NCBI GenBank assembly: GCA_020346805.1
Contig: CP070790.1
Coordinates: forward strand, 3,021,029 to 3,039,657
Length of the DNA: 18,629 nt
From: Planctomycetota bacterium
GTDB taxonomy: Bacteria > Planctomycetota > Phycisphaerae > UBA1845 > PWPN01
Reading direction: 5' to 3'
Positions 7,283 through 16,081 of the stretch are shown here, piece by piece. The notes under the pieces are model-generated. The model saw only the letters and a program-made list of their open reading frames with translations, made no database searches and had not been told where the DNA came from. The stretch's first letter is position 1; the number at the start of each line of letters is the position of its first letter. Position numbers and translations under genes: made by a program.

Positions 7283-8428
7283 ATGGTGAGTAATTCAACT
7301 TCATGGGTACGTTGTCGGGTTGGTCCGATCGGGATCGACTTCGGCTCACGGTTTATCCGGATGGTTCAACTGACTCAATACCAAGGTCGGTTTGATATCG
7401 TTTGCTGCGCAGAGCGGATGGTGCCTTTTGAATTGCACTCGGCTTCGGAGTACGAACATTTTTGCGGGGAAGCGGTTAACCAGATGTTGTCGGAAGGTGA
7501 TTTTGTCGGTCGAGATGCGGTCAGTGCATTGAATTGGGATGATTTGTGGATACGCAATCTTCGCATTCCGGTAACGCCGGCTGATGAAACCGAAGAGTTG
7601 GTCCGTATTTTGGCCACCGAACGATTCGGTCTTGATCCCAGTGATGTGGAAATACGATTTATGCCTGCCGGCGATGTACGTCAAGGTACCGATATCCAAC
7701 AGGAAGTATTGGTATTGGGGGCCGGTAAAACTACAATCAAAAACCACATTAACACGTTGACCAGGTCAGGATTACAACCTGCGGCCATTGATGCCGGTCC
7801 TTGTGCAGTTTTTCGACCTTTCACCCGATACTTACAGCGAAAAAAAGACAAGAATGATGTCCATGTATTTGTTGATCTGGGATATAAAGCAGCGAGAGTG
7901 ATCGTATCACGAGGATCGGATTTAATATTTTTAAAGGTTATCCCTATCGCCGGTCGGCAGTTCGAACAAACAGTAAGCGAAAATCTCGATTTGAGTCCGG
8001 ATGAAGCAAGGCAGATACTACGTCGTCTTGTATGCCAGTATATAGCCGATGCGGAAGGTTTTATAAATCAGCTAGATGCGGATGAAATAGTCAGCGAGAA
8101 CATGCGTCGGGCGGTAATTGATACACTGCGTTCGGTGGTGGATCAGCTCGGCAAGGAAATGAGTCTGTGTCTGCGCTATTGCTCAGTGACTTTCCGCGGC
8201 TTGAGATACGATAAGGCACATATTGTCGGGGGAAACGCATATAACTCTGATGTACTACGTTTGTTGAGTGATCAGGTTGGACTTCCATTTTATATCGGGG
8301 GTCCGATGCGAAATATTCCATGGGATAGCGAGGCGGGTGGAATGAATCGCCGCACCGGCCATCCGGAGTGGACGACCGCAGTGGGCTTGGCCCTCAAACC
8401 GGCACATGAACTGGCGGGGGTGGCGTGA
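7283..8428 (+). CDS. pilM: Type IV pilus inner-membrane platform protein PilM
   Basis: PilM is an actin-like cytoplasmic ATP-binding protein that docks onto the N-terminal tail of PilN and links the pilus motor to the envelope complex. Visible features are the phosphate-1 motif GPIGIDFGSRFIRMVQL near the N-terminus, then DLWIRNLRIPVTP and the central VFVDLGYKAARVIVSRG (phosphate-2). After these comes PIAGRQFEQTVSENLDLS, then IVGGNAYNSDVLRLLSDQVGLPF near the C-terminus. From the ATG at 7283 the protein is 381 residues, slightly longer than the usual 350 or so. An upstream TTG (7232) and ATG (7244) would add residues unlike the family; AGAGGG at 7276-7281 favours the 7283/7286 region. The stop overlaps the next start (TGATG), indicating translational coupling to the PilN-like gene. 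Confidence 0.9.
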   Translation: MVSNSTSWVRCRVGPIGIDFGSRFIRMVQLTQYQGRFDIVCCAERMVPFELHSASEYEHFCGEAVNQMLSEGDFVGRDAVSALNWDDLWIRNLRIPVTPADETEELVRILATERFGLDPSDVEIRFMPAGDVRQGTDIQQEVLVLGAGKTTIKNHINTLTRSGLQPAAIDAGPCAVFRPFTRYLQRKKDKNDVHVFVDLGYKAARVIVSRGSDLIFLKVIPIAGRQFEQTVSENLDLSPDEARQILRRLVCQYIADAEGFINQLDADEIVSENMRRAVIDTLRSVVDQLGKEMSLCLRYCSVTFRGLRYDKAHIVGGNAYNSDVLRLLSDQVGLPFYIGGPMRNIPWDSEAGGMNRRTGHPEWTTAVGLALKPAHELAGVA

Positions 8429-8955
8429 TGAAAGAGCTTAACTTCCTGCCCATAAGTTTTCATAAAAATCTGCGCAACAAACAGCGGAGACGTAACCGTC
8501 TGTTATACACACTTATGTTGGTAATCATACTGGGATGTATACATCTGTTGAGTGAAAGCGGACATCGGGGATCCCTGGCCTCCTACCATTCAGATACCCA
8601 GTACTTATATCAACCTGGTGCGTCTATTAGCAAGGTGGTCTGTGAACTGTTCCGCCTTGCGGGAGATTTGATATCCCTATGTTCGCTGACGATTGAGGGT
8701 GCGCCGGATCAAACTTACGGGAACACCAAACATGGTTTTTTGTCAGACGGCTCGGTTGTAAAAGTAGTACTGGTTGGTACGGCATCGAGTGAGGATGCAA
8801 TTAAAAAGTTTCATAATCGTTTATCTGAAAGCTCACTGATTACTGGTGCTAAAATTAACGATTCACGATGGGGATCCGAATCGAATAAGGAAATTTATAA
8901 ATTTGAATTGACGGTTACCATTGAACGTGTCACAAGTGATCACCCCATGTGGTAG
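8428..8955 (+). CDS. PilN-like type IV pilus assembly protein
   Basis: The 175-residue protein begins MKELNFLPISF, the N-F/L-L-P motif with which PilN binds the groove of PilM. A basic patch (RNKQRRRNR) and one membrane span at about 24-40 follow. The C-terminal part contains VVKVVLVGTASSEDAIKKFHNRL and IYKFELTVTIE, the pattern of the ferredoxin-like periplasmic domain of PilN. The ATG at 8428 shares one base with the pilM stop; a GTG at 8425 is the alternative. No PilO or PilP gene follows: the next gene is the secretin. The small single-span protein before pilM might take part of that role, but no sequence similarity supports this. Confidence 0.75.
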   Translation: MKELNFLPISFHKNLRNKQRRRNRLLYTLMLVIILGCIHLLSESGHRGSLASYHSDTQYLYQPGASISKVVCELFRLAGDLISLCSLTIEGAPDQTYGNTKHGFLSDGSVVKVVLVGTASSEDAIKKFHNRLSESSLITGAKINDSRWGSESNKEIYKFELTVTIERVTSDHPMW

Positions 8956-8985
8956 GTTTGATAGTAATTGCCTGGAGTTTTGCTC

Positions 8986-10989
8986 ATGAAGAGCATACGA
9001 TCACGGACGATTTCCAAGATAGTCTTGCTTCAAATTATCATATTGGCCACGGCATCGATAGTAATTCCGGCCATAGCCCAGGATACGGATTCGGCCAAGG
9101 CCAAGAGCTCATTGTTTAAAACAATGTTTAAAACGACTGCATCTGAAGAATCTGATTCAGATTCGGTCCGGCAAACAACTGACCAGTCGAACCCCCAGAG
9201 CAACAATTCGTCCGGTGCTGCCGAGGCAGAGACGGAAACCGGCGGAGTCAGCGTCTCTCCCCAGGGCCGCGTTGAAATACATGTTCGCGATCTCGACTTG
9301 AGTGCGGTCTTGCAGATGCTGTCTATTCAAAGTCAACGAAATATCGTAGCCAGCAAGAATGTATCTGGAACGGTTACGGCCAACCTGTACGGTGTCACCT
9401 TTGAGGAAGCATTAACCGCGATTTTGGATAGTAACGGTTGTGGCTGGACTGAGCGGGGTAATTTTATTTACGTCTATACCCTCGAGGAATTGCGAGAGAT
9501 AACCGCCGACCAAGATGAAGTTATTGCCCGATTATTCAGATTGCACTACACCAAGGCCTCCGACGTTAAAGCAATGATTGAGCCGATGCTCAGCACGGAA
9601 GGCAAGATTTCGCTTACCCCGGCCTCGGAGGTTGGAATTGCTACCAATGCCGAACAGGCCGGCGGTGATACCCTGGCCGGCAAGGATTGTCTGCTGGTAG
9701 TGGATTTTCCGGAACGGATAGCACAGATCGAAAAGGTAATTGCCGAGATCGACATTCGGCCTAAACAGGTGGTGATCGAAGCCACTATCCTTCGTGCTCA
9801 GCTTAACGAAGATAACGCCCTGGGGATCGACTTTAATCTGGTAGGAGGGGTTGATTTTCAGGCCCTGAGTGCGGTATCTCCCGGGATAACCGATATCAAT
9901 ACGGGAAATCTCCCCCAGGCTGAATTGCAAGGCACCACTTTCACCACTCGAACGGATTTTGCCGAGGCGGTTCCCGACGGAGGTTTCACTTTCGGAATCA
10001 TCAAGAATTCAGTAGCGGTATTTATACGGGCGTTGGAGAGTGTTACCGACGTCAGCGTATTGGCCAATCCCAAAATACCGGCCCTTAACAAGCAGCGTGG
10101 CGAAGTGATTGTTGGGCGTCGGGACGGATATTTAACCACTACGGTAACCGAAACGGCGGCCGTCCAAACCGTCGAATTTCTTGAGACCGGTACCCAATTG
10201 GTATTTCGGCCTTTCATCGGTAACGACGGATACATTCGGATGGAAGTCCACCCGGAGGATAGTACGGGTGGGGTAACGGCAGCGAATTTACCTTTCGAGC
10301 AGACTACGGAAGTTACCACCAACATTATAGTTCGTGACGGTCATACGATCCTGATCGGCGGGCTGTTCCGTGAGGTGACCTCTGCCACCCGTAATCAACT
10401 TCCGGTACTGGGTAATATTCCGGTTGCCGGGGCCTTGTTCCGCAGCACGCACGACAGTACCCAGCGTGAGGAAATAATCATTTTACTGACCGTTCACATT
10501 ATCAAGGATGATGATTCCATGCGCCTGGCCAGTGAAGAAGTATTGGAAGACGTGGAACGTTTTCGTGCAGGCATGCGACAGGGGCTGCAATGGCACGGCC
10601 GGGAAAGAATGGCACAGGCTCACTACCACTGGGCCCTCGACTATCTGGCCAAGGGGAATTTCAGTCGAGCGATGTGGGATCTCGATCTGGCCATTAATAA
10701 TAATCCGAAGTTCCTGGCGGCTATCAAACTCAAGGAAAAACTATTGGATCGTCGGGAGTGGGACGACGATGGCGGGAAGATACGCGGATTTCTATTAGAA
10801 CAGATTATGAAAGAGAAAGGTATATCCTTACCCCTCTTCGGCCGACCGGGGCCGCCCTTTGAGATTCCGTTGTTGCGCGGACCGAGCGGATTTGATGAGG
10901 GTCAGGATACCGAGCCACAAGCCTCGCTAGAGCCCGGCTCGAATGAAATATTATCGTCCAACGATCGTTCAGGTGAGGGAGATTCCTGA
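8986..10989 (+). CDS. Outer-membrane secretin (GspD/PilQ family) with C-terminal TPR-like tail
   Basis: The ATG at 8986 follows CTGGAG by eight bases and gives a 667-residue precursor with a signal peptide cleaved near Ala31 (PAIA-QD). A Ser/Glu-rich linker covers about 32-92. An STN/N0 domain follows at about 95-165 (VEIHVRDLDLSAVLQMLSIQ), then an N1-type secretin_N domain at about 180-260. The secretin core spans about 350-507, with DVSVLANPKIPALNKQRGEV, VRDGHTILIGGLFRE and PVLGNIPVAGALFRS. The core forms the multimeric gate for a pilus or exported proteins. Unusually, the tail (508-667) contains a TPR-like helix pair (AQAHYHWALDYLAKGNFSRA, about 543-590) and an acidic, Pro/Ser-rich end. 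Its stop overlaps the next start (TGATG). GspD and PilQ cannot be told apart on sequence alone; the PilM/PilN neighbours favour a pilus-like machine. Confidence 0.92.
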   Translation: MKSIRSRTISKIVLLQIIILATASIVIPAIAQDTDSAKAKSSLFKTMFKTTASEESDSDSVRQTTDQSNPQSNNSSGAAEAETETGGVSVSPQGRVEIHVRDLDLSAVLQMLSIQSQRNIVASKNVSGTVTANLYGVTFEEALTAILDSNGCGWTERGNFIYVYTLEELREITADQDEVIARLFRLHYTKASDVKAMIEPMLSTEGKISLTPASEVGIATNAEQAGGDTLAGKDCLLVVDFPERIAQIEKVIAEIDIRPKQVVIEATILRAQLNEDNALGIDFNLVGGVDFQALSAVSPGITDINTGNLPQAELQGTTFTTRTDFAEAVPDGGFTFGIIKNSVAVFIRALESVTDVSVLANPKIPALNKQRGEVIVGRRDGYLTTTVTETAAVQTVEFLETGTQLVFRPFIGNDGYIRMEVHPEDSTGGVTAANLPFEQTTEVTTNIIVRDGHTILIGGLFREVTSATRNQLPVLGNIPVAGALFRSTHDSTQREEIIILLTVHIIKDDDSMRLASEEVLEDVERFRAGMRQGLQWHGRERMAQAHYHWALDYLAKGNFSRAMWDLDLAINNNPKFLAAIKLKEKLLDRREWDDDGGKIRGFLLEQIMKEKGISLPLFGRPGPPFEIPLLRGPSGFDEGQDTEPQASLEPGSNEILSSNDRSGEGDS

Positions 10990-12227
10990 TGAAAAGTAAA
11001 GCATGGATAGTATGGTTTGCCGCTGCCTTAATCGGATTGGTATCGTGTTCTGAATTAAACCGTCCGCTGGCAAAACAGGAAAGCCGGCAGCGATGGAAAG
11101 ACGTACAGGGACGACTAAAATATCAACTTGCGGTTGAAAATTACGATCTCGGTTATTTTGATCAAGCCGAGAAATATTTGGAGGAGTCCATCGGGCTCGC
11201 ACCCACTTTATCTGATTCGTATATTCTGCTGGCAAAATTATCACTTGAAAAAGGAGAGTTGGCATATGCATCAAACGCTCTCGATAAAGCCTTGCGTAAT
11301 GGCAATGATAGCGCGGAATTGTATTATCTCAACGCGATAATAGCCGAGCGTTATACCCGTTATGCGGATGCATTATCATGGTATCGGGGAGCCGCAGAAC
11401 GAGATCCCCTGAATGCTCATTATATAGCTGCCACTGCCGAAACACTTGTGGCATTAAATAGACCGGCCGAGGCCCTCGAACTTGTACTCGCCAAATGGAC
11501 GGATTTCGAGAACAACGCCACCCTTCGTTCGTTGGCGGGCGGTATTTACGTGATGCTGGGACGTTATGAAGAGGCAGCGAATGCTTATCGTGCAGCAGTT
11601 CAAATTGCCCCGGACGATGTAACGCTGAAATCTCAATTGGGTTTGGCGTTGACTATTTCGGAGGGTTATCAGGAAGCCCTGCCAATACTCAAATCAGTCG
11701 CGAATGATGTTGAAAATGTGCCCGTCTCGCTGCTCACCGCTCTAGGTCGCTGCCATTTGGAACTTGGCGAGGCCGAGAATGCCAAGGTTGTATTTCGTCG
11801 CACCGTTGAGATTGATAATAGCCACCCGCGTAGTTGGAGTTTGTTGGCCCGGGCCGCCTTGGCATCCGATGATTTGTTGACCGCCAGGCAGGCGACGGAT
11901 CGAGCCGTGCAACTGGATATGAATAATGGCGAGTATGTATTGTTGCTGGGTTATATTTGTTGGCGTCAGCAAGATTATCTCACTGCCGTGCAATGCCTTA
12001 CCCAAGTATTGGAAAACAATCCCAATGAGCTGATGGCCTTGTATATTATGGCTGATTCTCACCGAGCTCTGGGAGATGCCAAGGCTGCAGATAAATGCTA
12101 TCAGCGTGCCTTACGCGTAAACCCACAATGTGAATGGGCGAAACGTTATCTCAATCGCGGATCGGTATTTAAATATCAGTACGACGATGGCCGGTCGATG
12201 GCCGATGGTGGGGTGCAATCACCATGA
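10989..12227 (+). CDS. TPR lipoprotein, candidate secretin pilotin
   Basis: The 412-residue precursor has a lipoprotein signal ending LVSC (residues 17-20). Ser at +2 predicts sorting to the outer membrane under the E. coli rule. About ten tetratricopeptide repeats follow, from roughly residue 37 to 390, for example LGRYEEAANAYRAAVQIAP, LGDAKAADKCYQRALRVNP and YFDQAEKYLEESIGLAP. TPR lipoproteins such as PilF/PilW act as pilotins that help the secretin reach and multimerise in the outer membrane. The TGATG overlap with the secretin stop makes that role attractive here, although known PilF proteins have only about six repeats. The start of the kinase overlaps its stop by four bases (ATGA). Confidence 0.85.
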   Translation: MKSKAWIVWFAAALIGLVSCSELNRPLAKQESRQRWKDVQGRLKYQLAVENYDLGYFDQAEKYLEESIGLAPTLSDSYILLAKLSLEKGELAYASNALDKALRNGNDSAELYYLNAIIAERYTRYADALSWYRGAAERDPLNAHYIAATAETLVALNRPAEALELVLAKWTDFENNATLRSLAGGIYVMLGRYEEAANAYRAAVQIAPDDVTLKSQLGLALTISEGYQEALPILKSVANDVENVPVSLLTALGRCHLELGEAENAKVVFRRTVEIDNSHPRSWSLLARAALASDDLLTARQATDRAVQLDMNNGEYVLLLGYICWRQQDYLTAVQCLTQVLENNPNELMALYIMADSHRALGDAKAADKCYQRALRVNPQCEWAKRYLNRGSVFKYQYDDGRSMADGGVQSP

Positions 12228-13795
12228 GCCTCCTGTCATGCAATACCTCAGATACCACCTTTTGTGCACCCAAAAAGGTTAAGAGATCAACGACTCGTCG
12301 TTTATCCTTAAGACGGACGACATCGTTGACTATTGTGCTGCTGGTGGTTATCGCATTTGCGACGGCTTATGAAATCTTTAACGTTGTCCGACAGGGATCG
12401 GTTCATGAACAAATTGTTGTCCGCAGCGCCTGGGGAATGCTTGTGTTATTGGCGATAGTGATTCTTATGCTGGGAAAATATGTGATGCAGCGATCGCTGA
12501 GCCATATAGAAAGTCAACTACGAACATTAAAAGATGAGGAGTCTATCGATCCTTTCGATATATATGAATCCGACGATCTCAAGCCGGTAATGAAGGCTCT
12601 GTCGGATTACGTCGATCATGTGCGAACTCGGCTGGATCGTTTGCGTTTACAGAAAAAAGAGCTCGATATCCAAATGCGCTTTTCCGATGCGGAGCGTCGC
12701 AATATTGAGGCCATCGTTCATGGCATTTCAGATGTTGTTTTGGTAATAGATTCCTTCGGTGAATTGATTATGGCGAATGCGGCGGCAGAGAAACTGTTCA
12801 ACTTTCATTTGGACCAGATACGTCATAGACCAATAGAACGTGTTCTGGAAGACGGTTCACTGGCGTCATTAATCAAGGATGCCCGTACTAATAACCAACA
12901 AAGCATCGGCAAGCATGTTGAGTACGCTACCGTTCGGGAGGGGAAATCGCAAACCTACGATATCACACTTTCAACATTTATTGATGCCGACGGGCAATCA
13001 CGGGGGGTGGTAGCCGTTTTTCACAATATCACACGGGAAAGAGAAATTGCCCAGGTAAAGGCCGATTTTGTTTCCTCAGTATCACACGAGTTGCGTACAC
13101 CCTTATCCAGCATCAAAGCCTATGTGGAGATGTTGACGGATAATGAAGCACATGACGAGCGGCAAAAAAGAGAATTCTACAAGATTATCCAGTTGGAGAC
13201 GGACCGTCTCCAAAGGATGATCGGTAACATCCTGGACATTTCAAGGATTGAATCGGGGATTGTGGTTGTGGACCGGGAATGGATGGCACCTAATGAAATG
13301 ATTAAGGATGTTCTTGGCATGATATCCCCGCAAGCGGATGAGAAGGATATCTCGCTGCAATGTGAATTGGGTGAATCGCTGCCGGAGATACGGGCTGACC
13401 GTGACATGCTCTATCGAACAGTTTTGAATCTGGTGAGCAACGCGATCAAATATACACAACAGAGCGGTTGTATAACGGTAAGAACCAATGTCGATGAGGA
13501 TACGGACCGATATGTTATTACGGTTACAGATAACGGTATGGGAATCAGTGCTGATGACCTTCCGCATATTTTTGACAGGTTTTATCGGTCCAAAGACTGC
13601 GGAGCAGATGCTAAGGGTACCGGGCTTGGTCTGAGTCTGGTGAAACAAATCGTTGAGAAGGTGCACCACGGTCAGGTATCCGTAGCTAGTGAACGGGGTA
13701 AAGGTACGACGGTAAAGTTATACTTTCCTATTGAGAGATCAATTCACGGGGTAGTTAGATATGGAAAAGCGGACGATTCTGGTTGCGGACGATGA
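12224..13795 (+). CDS. Membrane PAS sensor histidine kinase (PhoR/WalK-like)
   Basis: The product has 523 residues. Two membrane spans (about 35-52 and 70-86) enclose only a tiny external loop, so it probably senses the membrane, a partner protein or a cytoplasmic signal. A HAMP/coiled-coil-like linker (about 88-155) leads to a PAS domain (about 160-275; VLVIDSFGELIMANAAAEKLF). The HisKA dimerisation domain contains SHELRTP with phospho-acceptor His288. A complete HATPase_c domain follows, with an N box (NLVSNAIKYT), a G1 box (VTDNGMGIS), an F box (IFDRFYR) and a G2 box (GTGLGLSLVK). The start lies in the stop of the TPR lipoprotein gene (ATGA), tying it to the secretin operon. Its last 35 bases overlap the receiver gene in another frame. 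Confidence 0.95.
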   Translation: MSLLSCNTSDTTFCAPKKVKRSTTRRLSLRRTTSLTIVLLVVIAFATAYEIFNVVRQGSVHEQIVVRSAWGMLVLLAIVILMLGKYVMQRSLSHIESQLRTLKDEESIDPFDIYESDDLKPVMKALSDYVDHVRTRLDRLRLQKKELDIQMRFSDAERRNIEAIVHGISDVVLVIDSFGELIMANAAAEKLFNFHLDQIRHRPIERVLEDGSLASLIKDARTNNQQSIGKHVEYATVREGKSQTYDITLSTFIDADGQSRGVVAVFHNITREREIAQVKADFVSSVSHELRTPLSSIKAYVEMLTDNEAHDERQKREFYKIIQLETDRLQRMIGNILDISRIESGIVVVDREWMAPNEMIKDVLGMISPQADEKDISLQCELGESLPEIRADRDMLYRTVLNLVSNAIKYTQQSGCITVRTNVDEDTDRYVITVTDNGMGISADDLPHIFDRFYRSKDCGADAKGTGLGLSLVKQIVEKVHHGQVSVASERGKGTTVKLYFPIERSIHGVVRYGKADDSGCGR

Positions 13796-14147
13796 AACAC
13801 ATATATTGAATGTTCTTACCCTTAAACTCCAAAACGCAGGATTTGAAGTTATCGCTGCGGAAGACGGAGCCGATGCTTACGAACTGGCCCGTTCACATAA
13901 GCCTGATCTGATAATCACGGATTATCAGATGCCGATGCTGAGCGGAGTGGAATTGTGTTGTAAACTGCGATCGGACGCTCAAACACGGGATATACCGGCA
14001 ATTCTTTTGACCGCTCGTGGATTCAAAATCTCGGAAAATGATATGAAGCTCGGGAATATCAAACATGTAATTTCCAAACCCTTCAGCCCACGCGAAATAC
14101 TCGCGTGTGTTGTTGGACATTTGGATGAAATGGCCGTAGGGACATGA
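13761..14147 (+). CDS. Single-domain response regulator (CheY-like receiver)
   Basis: The 128-residue product is a receiver domain with no output domain. The acidic pocket is Asp10/Asp11 (LVADDE), the phospho-acceptor is Asp54 (LIITDYQMP), and the switch residues are Thr84 (LLTARG) and Lys106 (ISKPF). All required residues are present. Its start lies within the 3' end of the kinase gene (35-base overlap), so kinase and receiver are very probably a cognate pair. Lacking an output domain, it must act by protein contact. The HD-GYP protein encoded 28 bases downstream or the pilus platform are the natural candidates. Confidence 0.95.
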   Translation: MEKRTILVADDETHILNVLTLKLQNAGFEVIAAEDGADAYELARSHKPDLIITDYQMPMLSGVELCCKLRSDAQTRDIPAILLTARGFKISENDMKLGNIKHVISKPFSPREILACVVGHLDEMAVGT

Positions 14148-14175
14148 TGGTCCTCAAAAGGGATTTGACGGGTGA

Positions 14176-15876
14176 ATGTCGGGCCTCCCGGGAATTGAAG
14201 GAGCAAACAATATTGGGGTAGCAGCGACTGAAGCATGTAAACAGATCATCTCTGCATTTGATCAATGGGCAGAGGGCTGGTCGCGTCTGGGAATATGGCT
14301 TTCATTATGGGACCAGCGGGCAGAACTTATTCAACAATCTGAAACGGACGGCCTTTTCTGGGATACGTTAATACGTCAATCAAGACGTTGTCGACAACGA
14401 TTGAGGCAAATTGTTAGTCAGGCTATACAGGATGGCGAAACACTATTCGTCGAGCTTGATCATGGTACGAGTTTGTATATTCAGGCTATTCCCCTTTTTT
14501 ATAGGCAACGTGTTATTGGTGTGGTATTAGCATGTGGATTATCCCATGATTTTGGAGATGATGAGAATTTTTCCCGGTTTTGTAACGTTAATCATATCGA
14601 CAAATCAATAAGTGTAACCATGTCTGCCCATTTACCCCGCCATTCCATTGAGAATCTTCATACTTATGCGGATATTCTTACCCATCATACAAAATCGTTC
14701 ATCGACTCTGTAGTGGCACAGCGTGATATTCATAACCTTTCATCTCATCTGGCGCGAGTGTATGAGGAACTCAACCTGATTTTTCGTATTGGCACGGATA
14801 TTTCCATCTCCAAAGGCCCGACGGGATATTTTGAAAGACTTGGTGAGGAATTAGTGGGAACCACAGGTGTTAAAGCCTTCACTGTTATTCTCAATTCGCC
14901 TGCGGATTTTAGCAACCAGACAACGGTGATAAGATCGGGGCCGATACCAGCCACAGATGAACAATTGCTTAAGCTTCATTGTCAGGTTCGACAACTGAAC
15001 CGAAACGCCAACAAGGCTTTGGTGGTAAACGATGTTCAGGATTATACAACCCTTAAATGGGCGTCTGACTGGCTGAAACGTTTTATATATTTTGATTTGG
15101 CCGGCAATAATCAAACTTTTGGCGGCTTATTTGCGATTAATCATGTTGGTTCTGTGGATTTTGGTTCCGAGGAAATACAACTGCTCAATACCATAGTCGA
15201 GCGGAGTTCGTCATTCCTTGAAAATGTACGCCTCTATAACGATCTTGAGCAGTTGATGATGGGGATGTTGCATGCCTTGGTCAGCAGCACAGACGCCAAA
15301 GATCCCTATACCTGCGGACACTCTCAGCGGGTAGCCTGGCTTAGCCGATATATTGCCGATCTGGACGGCAAATCCGAAGAGACATGTCAGCGGATTTATC
15401 TCAGCGGTCTCCTTCATGATATTGGTAAAATCGGAGTTTCTGAGTCTGTGCTGTGCAAGAAGGGTGATCTGACAGCAGGTGAGTTCGAGCAGATGAAGCA
15501 ACACTCTCAAATAGGGGCTCGAATTCTTGGGGAAGTACGAGAAGTAGAAGACCTGATTCCAGGTGTACTTCATCATCACGAAAGGATTGACGGTAGTGGA
15601 TATCCACGGGGATTAAAAGGTGAGGATATACCATATTTGGGTCGAGTTATTGGACTGGCAGACTGCTTCGATGCCATGACTTCCGATCGCACTTACCGCA
15701 ATGCCCGTCCGACTCCAATGGCAGTTTCTGAGATCCGTCGATATGCGGGAACGCAATTTGACCCACATTTGGCCGATTTACTGTTACGAGAAGATATCAG
15801 CACTATCCGTGGTAAAATGGCCTTAGCCGCCAAACATCCCTTTGTAGCCCATGCCGGTATGGAGCAGGTCACATAG
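14176..15876 (+). CDS. GAF/HD-GYP domain protein, probable cyclic-di-GMP phosphodiesterase
   Basis: The product has 566 residues. The N-terminal part (about 20-130) looks like a GAF-related sensor domain. A coiled helical linker and a second GAF-like domain (about 200-355) precede the HD-GYP domain (about 365-555). Metal and catalytic motifs are intact: CGHSQRVA, LLHDIGKIG with His414-Asp415, and HHHERIDGSGYP with Gly475-Tyr476-Pro477, followed by IGLADCFDAMTSDRTYR. The family hydrolyses cyclic-di-GMP, and some members cleave cyclic GMP-AMP. No membrane span is seen, so it should be cytoplasmic. It closes the same-strand run and could be the output of the adjacent kinase/receiver pair, as cyclic-di-GMP commonly controls type IV pili and secretion. 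Confidence 0.92.
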   Translation: MSGLPGIEGANNIGVAATEACKQIISAFDQWAEGWSRLGIWLSLWDQRAELIQQSETDGLFWDTLIRQSRRCRQRLRQIVSQAIQDGETLFVELDHGTSLYIQAIPLFYRQRVIGVVLACGLSHDFGDDENFSRFCNVNHIDKSISVTMSAHLPRHSIENLHTYADILTHHTKSFIDSVVAQRDIHNLSSHLARVYEELNLIFRIGTDISISKGPTGYFERLGEELVGTTGVKAFTVILNSPADFSNQTTVIRSGPIPATDEQLLKLHCQVRQLNRNANKALVVNDVQDYTTLKWASDWLKRFIYFDLAGNNQTFGGLFAINHVGSVDFGSEEIQLLNTIVERSSSFLENVRLYNDLEQLMMGMLHALVSSTDAKDPYTCGHSQRVAWLSRYIADLDGKSEETCQRIYLSGLLHDIGKIGVSESVLCKKGDLTAGEFEQMKQHSQIGARILGEVREVEDLIPGVLHHHERIDGSGYPRGLKGEDIPYLGRVIGLADCFDAMTSDRTYRNARPTPMAVSEIRRYAGTQFDPHLADLLLREDISTIRGKMALAAKHPFVAHAGMEQVT

Positions 15877-16081
15877 CTACATCATCAATGATTCGCCAAA
15901 TTGAAAAATAACTGCTATTATACCATCAGGTTGAACCTTGACATTTAGTCGGAGGATATTAGAGTACTATTACCATATTGCTTCTTATAAACAGCAAAAT
16001 TATTGGGTCATATGATACAGGTACAATGGGAAGGGCCGGTCCAAATAATTATCGTGGTTCCTATTAGCTCTGGTAGTACGA
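15877..16081. promoter_or_regulatory. Intergenic region before the squalene/phytoene synthase gene
   Basis: This 205-base stretch holds no convincing gene. A perfect -35-like TTGACA lies at 15938-15943, but the best -10 candidate, TACTAT at 15965-15970, is 21 bases away, too far for a standard sigma-70 promoter. A promoter for the downstream gene is expected here; this one is only a candidate. No terminator hairpin is evident after the HD-GYP gene. Confidence 0.3.

Noticed and set aside
15938..15970. Sigma-70 promoter from TTGACA and TACTAT
   Set aside because: The spacing is 21 bases, outside the normal 16-19, so it is only mentioned as a candidate in the intergenic entry.
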